64,000 nucleotides of DNA from positions 2,965,501 to 3,029,500 of the forward strand of contig OZ037768.1 in NCBI GenBank assembly GCA_964035545.1, given 5' to 3'. Shown here piece after piece: positions 60,701-64,000 of this stretch. The DNA is from Bugula neritina. Its lineage: Eukaryota; Bryozoa; Gymnolaemata; Cheilostomatida; Bugulidae. How positions within the stretch are numbered: position 1 is the first letter of the stretch; each line of letters starts with the position of its first letter. The translations under genes were made by a program, and so were the position numbers. The notes beneath the pieces are model-generated. The model was not told the origin of the DNA. It worked only from the letters and a program-made list of their open reading frames with translations, and ran no database searches.

Positions 60701-63678
60701 ACAATGATCTTCATTTGCTGATCTCTGTGTGAAAGCATAAACATTTCAATCAACAAATACTCTTGTGAAATGTCAAGCTATATTTAATTTAAGATACATA
60801 TAATAGCTGTGTATTCATAAGTTAGTATTAACTGACATGACAATTTTCAACATGTAAGACCTAGCGAAAAAATATCGTTTACTTTTTCAAGATCTTGCAG
60901 AATATACCCAATAACTTGCATATATTATTAGCCTTTCTGTCATACAAAATATCACATTTACTTTCAGTGTTATGGTAAAAATGAAGAACCTTCTAAACAG
61001 CAATACTTGGTTGTGGGAGAGAGGAAAGTTCATGAACAGACGTTATATTATGCAGGTTAGACTGTGTTCTGTGAATAAGTTACGCACATGTGAATCACAA
61101 ATTCAAATACATTTTGGACTGCTTATAACTCAGGCATTGTAAGACTCCATTACTGTATGCAACTATAACTAAAGTGTAAACAAGGTGCAGTCAGAGTGAG
61201 AAGTATGTGTGGTGTCTCTGCAGGAGATGTACCAGAGATGGCTGGACGGAGAAGATGTGTCTAAAACTCAACAGGCAGATGATCCGTTCTGGGAGCCAAC
61301 TGAAGATGTGCTTATTGGTGAGTTGTCTTCTCTTATATTTAAGTAAGTAGTAGTTGTCTTCTTTTACTAGTCACTCAAACTTTCAAACCCATTTTATTGT
61401 AGCACTTAAATTTGCATTACTAAAATATGCTGAATTTTTTCAAATGAAATTAATCATTTGTTACTTGCAGCAAATTAGATTCTATCATTTATCAATTTAT
61501 ATTAAAATACTTGCTCAACCTAATTGACTTTAAAAGTGCTGATAAAATGTTTACATGTTTAATTTAGGTTGAGTTTTATTACAATGCTAATGATTTCAAC
61601 TATTGGTTGTAAATTTTTGATATAAAAGCTATATCTTTCCTCTACTCAAGTCATATTACTTCGCGTTAGCAACTTTTTTCCATTAGCTCTGTATGAGAAG
61701 CTGGTGGGTTTCTTTATATAACTCTCCATTAGCAGCACAAGTCACTTATGTACATGACTCCTTAGTTCTGTATAAATTAGGTTAGAGCGGCATGATTTAG
61801 CAGATTTGAATTTACGAATGGCAAAAATACTTTGCAGGTAAAATCATGTGATATGTTTTTCCTATTTTTATATCAACAAAACTATGCAATCTTGTAGAGT
61901 TCCAATTACATGTCGGTATAAAATATCTCATATTCTCTCAAATTTTCTCACATTATCTCATATTCTCTCACATTATCTCATATTCTCTCACATTCTCTCA
62001 TATTCTCTCAAATTCTCTCACATTCTCTCATATTCTAGGTACCACCAACATGTACCTACGGTTCCTTTGTTTCCCCATGGATTTTGATTATCAAGCCCCA
62101 GTGAAGGACTACAAAGGTCAGGATGAAGGCATCATCAACCTCTATATCACTCCCTGTACTGCAGCTGGGAAAGATATACAAGATTTAGACCTCATTGCTA
62201 GTGAGTCACCAGATCCCGAAGAGGCTGTTGAAGAGCTGCGAGGAAAACCATTCAACTTCAAGGTAAAGTGCTTATACACTGTTTGTATTTTTGTTAGCTG
62301 TCACCTGAATTTCTCATTCTATCACTTTGATCAATATATTCCGATCTTTTCGAAGATAATTTGCTCATTTTGTACAACTATAGCATGTAGTCAAGGCTGT
62401 AATCTTTCAATAATTCAATGAAATTTCATTAAAAGTCTAATTTTTTTCTGTTTAATTGGTTAAAGAAAATCTTTTCTAAAATTTTGCTCTTATAGTCATT
62501 TTACTTTTGTGTGTGTTCAGATCGATATCCTTAGTGCCAAAGTAGATAAAGCCCGCTTCTCTAAAGGTCTCAAAGTCAAGTATAAAATGTTCCACGAAAA
62601 AGATGAAACTGAGACTAAAATGATTAAAGGAACGCTGAACCCCGAGTTTAAACATTCCAAGTAAGTGAATCCATTTAATTAACTATATTTACCGAGGTGG
62701 GTGCAGTAATGGAAATATTGAAATAGCTGTGTTCTAGATTAGAAATGTAAGATAAGAAGTTATCTTCTCGCAAGAATTTCAATCCGCGCTCCAAAATTAA
62801 AGATTTTAGACTATCTCAATTTCTTCACTGCTGCTCCTAACTGTATTCAACTTCAGTATCAGCAGGTTGAATGTGGCTAATTCAAATGGCCATGTAATGT
62901 CGAACAGAAAAATTATTTTTATAATTTCAGTTTATTGAGCTTTAAATTAACTTTTAAAATTTGTTAGACAGTTAGTGAATGAACTGTGATTACGAATTGT
63001 TTTATTCCAGAGTTGTGAAGATTTCGTCAGTCACTCAAGAATGGGTGGACTTCTTCTTGTCTGGTCATGTGACGTTTGAGTTGTACGGTCTGCAGCAAGA
63101 GTCGAGTAACGATGCCAAGCTGGCCAAGATGTCTACTAAGGTATTACTGTATATCGGTTAATGTCAATAAGTCCAGGGCAAACAATTTGTTAGCTTTTTA
63201 CATCAAGATGGTAATATAGCACACCTTTTTTGTCAATACGTCATTAAATCATTAAATTTGCTGTTTTTGTGCACAGTTTTTTCTAAGTTCTTGGTTTCAA
63301 AAGATAGAAAATTGTAGTTCTAGAAAAGATTTTAGCTCTACAGAAAACATTCTTAGTTCGAATAAAGTGGTTTTCGTTCTGAATAAATAAAAGCTCATTA
63401 AAAAATTCTTAATTTAAGTAATTAACCTTACAACTGTTCACATAAGTCATGTGTCATATATACTAAGTTCTATAAATTATATAACCAGCTGTCTTCTGGT
63501 ACGGTTTCAGGAGCTTCGGCAATTAGAGCAGTTGCAGAAAACCTCTCAGATTCAGAGACGGGAAACAACATTTAGTCTGAACACTGGTGCCGCTGACAAT
63601 GATAGTAAACTTAAGTCAGAGTTTGTATTGTTGGAGAGGAAGTATGAAAGGCTAGTACAGAAAGAGAGAAGACTGCAG
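45784..63678 (+). CDS. KIF28-like kinesin-3 motor (C-terminal part beyond window)
   Basis: ATP-driven microtubule motor of the kinesin-3 type. Exons: 45784-45794, 47332-47370, 47572-47648, 47772-47788, 48096-48118, 48880-49004, 50288-50433, 51635-51821, 52797-52949, 53319-53416, 53576-53742, 54259-54340, 54576-54651, 55033-55059, 56160-56177, 56575-56598, 57364-57464, 57953-58152, 58418-58560, 58952-59098, 59253-59400, 59681-59698, 60968-61055, 61224-61317, 62039-62262, 62521-62660, 63011-63140, 63511-63678. The 957 codons seen are in phase and the gene continues. Motor: [11 protein letters not shown]-loop GQTGSGKS (107-114), switch I TSSRAH (Ala for the usual Ser), switch II LVDLAGSE (255-262), [20 protein letters not shown]. 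Then a neck coil ([17 protein letters not shown]), an FHA domain ([10 protein letters not shown]...SNHLYV), [12 protein letters not shown] and a coiled-coil-like ELRQLEQLQ segment. KIF28 is favoured over KIF1/13/16 by the FDYSYWSHDGF, SSRAH and EMYQRWLDG segments. Confidence 0.92.
46070..46160. repeat. Degenerate ATTAGTATT simple repeat
   Basis: Irregular AGTATTACTATTAC steps in intron 1 of the kinesin gene, of the same texture as 1-240 and 27480-27780. Confidence 0.5.
48140..48405. repeat. GCAGATATGCATATA-type tandem repeat, kinesin intron 5
   Basis: Array of 14- to 22-bp units based on GCAGTGCAGATATGCATATA, starting about 22 bp after the exon 5 donor at 48119. Confidence 0.85.
49002..49070 (+). 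repeat. 18/19-bp tandem duplication of a 5' splice site
   Basis: Four AAGGTG[AG]G[TA] cores at 49005, 49023, 49042 and 49060. The first is the donor of kinesin exon 6 and the others are near-copies. The extension meets a TAA after five codons, so the later sites would give a truncated protein. Confidence 0.85.
51822..51975 (+). repeat. Tandem repeat starting at kinesin exon 8 donor
   Basis: About four to five degenerate copies of a roughly 32-bp unit (GTTGGTGATCTATTAGATAT and on), the first overlapping the donor GTAAGTTGG. Part of one copy is inverted (GACCTATATCTAAT). Confidence 0.75.
53028..53172. repeat. ACATAACTATATACATAGTA-type repeat, kinesin intron 9
   Basis: About six imperfect units of 20-28 bp built from ATACATAGTACAGTGTATAT, about 80 bp downstream of the exon 9 donor. 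Confidence 0.8.
53960..54250. repeat. TATACTGTATACTATATGC repeat ending at kinesin exon 12 acceptor
   Basis: AT-rich self-complementary array (CTGTATACTATATGCTGTAT units) ending about ten bases before the acceptor AG at 54257-54258. Confidence 0.9.
54341..54575 (+). other. GC-AG intron in the kinesin gene
   Basis: The frame requires exon 12 to end at CTCAAG (54340), followed by GCAAGC, and to resume at 54576 after TATAG. The joined protein reads LIRELKEENERL, as in the family. No GT donor nearby keeps both frame and conserved residues. Confidence 0.8.
55033..56598 (+). other. Three in-frame phase-1 microexons of the kinesin gene
   Basis: 55033-55059 (27 nt, DRISISIK core), 56160-56177 (18 nt, GMSKE core) and 56575-56598 (24 nt, GVAATAE core). 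Each is flanked by AG and GT and begins and ends in phase 1, like the surrounding exons at 54651 and 57364. Any combination can be skipped without a frameshift. Confidence 0.6.
59681..59698 (+). other. 18-nt phase-2 microexon of the kinesin gene
   Basis: Between GTGCTTCAG and GTAATT; adds RAEDVT between FHA-distal exon 59253-59400 and exon 60968-61055. Both neighbours meet in phase 2, so it is skippable. Confidence 0.6.
61928..62036. repeat. TATTCTCTCA repeat forming an acceptor tract
   Basis: About eleven 10-bp units of TATTCTCTCA/CATTCTCTCA that run directly into the TATTCTAG acceptor used at 62038, so the pyrimidine tract itself is repeat-made. Confidence 0.92.
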
Positions 63679-64000
63679 GTATCGATATGTCATTATTAGA
63701 AAACTGTTTCTAAATTTCATATTCTCAAATTTAGAAGAGTTGTCTTCTTTTTAAAGAATGAATTGCCCATAATTGTAATTTGCAAATAATAATTTTAATT
63801 TGATATACTACAAAACTCTAAAAATAAATGCACTGTGAAACCATGTTACTTTAAAATTTATTCTTCGTAATAAGAAGGTTTACTTGAAGAATTTTATTTA
63901 ATTATATAAAGATTAAAAGATCTGAATTTTTATTAATTGTAAAGGAATTGTTCATTATATTTGTTTATGTAACCTATGGTTTCATCAGCAATATTTTTGC
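63679..64000 (+). other. Kinesin intron at the right edge
   Basis: Starts with the donor GTATCG after 63678. AT-rich, with no further exon before the window ends. Confidence 0.7.

Noticed and set aside
61801-61839. Possible extra kinesin exon between TTTAG and GTAAAA
   Set aside because: Its end phase does not match the next conserved exon at 62039, and its peptide has no family support.
1-64000. CRISPR arrays, operons, ribosome binding sites or prophage
   Set aside because: Spliced eukaryotic genes throughout; repeats are contiguous tandem arrays without spacers.

Overview
The window is animal nuclear DNA. It is AT-rich, and its genes are broken into many short exons by GT-AG introns, with one probable GC-AG intron. 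Open reading frames are short and isolated, and tandem repeats and tRNA-derived SINEs are common. Gene content (an ATF2-type bZIP factor, Ly6/quiver-like proteins, DMTF1, an SDR of the 15-PGDH type, MYCBPAP and a KIF28-like kinesin-3) fits an invertebrate metazoan, perhaps a lophotrochozoan; the phylum is a guess. Exon limits below were worked out by eye from reading frame, splice consensus and phase, and family identities come from remembered protein families, not from a search.

Layout. 1-1082: AT-rich leader. 1083-6675 (+): ATF2/ATF7-like gene. 6676-10898: mostly non-coding, with one SINE (9919-10133, minus). 10899-12286 (+) and 18318-20029 (+): two secreted or GPI-anchored Ly6/quiver-type three-finger proteins. 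Between them lie an orphan signal-peptide exon (13703-13748), tRNA-like repeats, a 9-bp minisatellite and a second SINE. 21354-27087 (-): DMTF1-like Myb factor. 29054-32258 (-): HPGD-like dehydrogenase. 32977-45381 (-): MYCBPAP-like protein. 45784-63678 and beyond (+): KIF28-like kinesin, running off the right edge.

The MYCBPAP-like and kinesin genes start head to head about 400 bp apart, so a shared promoter is likely; MYCBPAP belongs to the axonemal central apparatus and kinesin-3 motors carry membrane cargo. The other genes are neighbours without an evident shared pathway.

The most unusual feature is how often tandem repeats lie directly against exon edges. At least nine arrays start or stop within about 25 bp of a splice junction, and in three of them the splice site itself is part of the repeated unit. 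The kinesin gene also has a run of three phase-1 microexons (27, 18 and 24 nt) between neck and FHA domain, plus an 18-nt phase-2 microexon.
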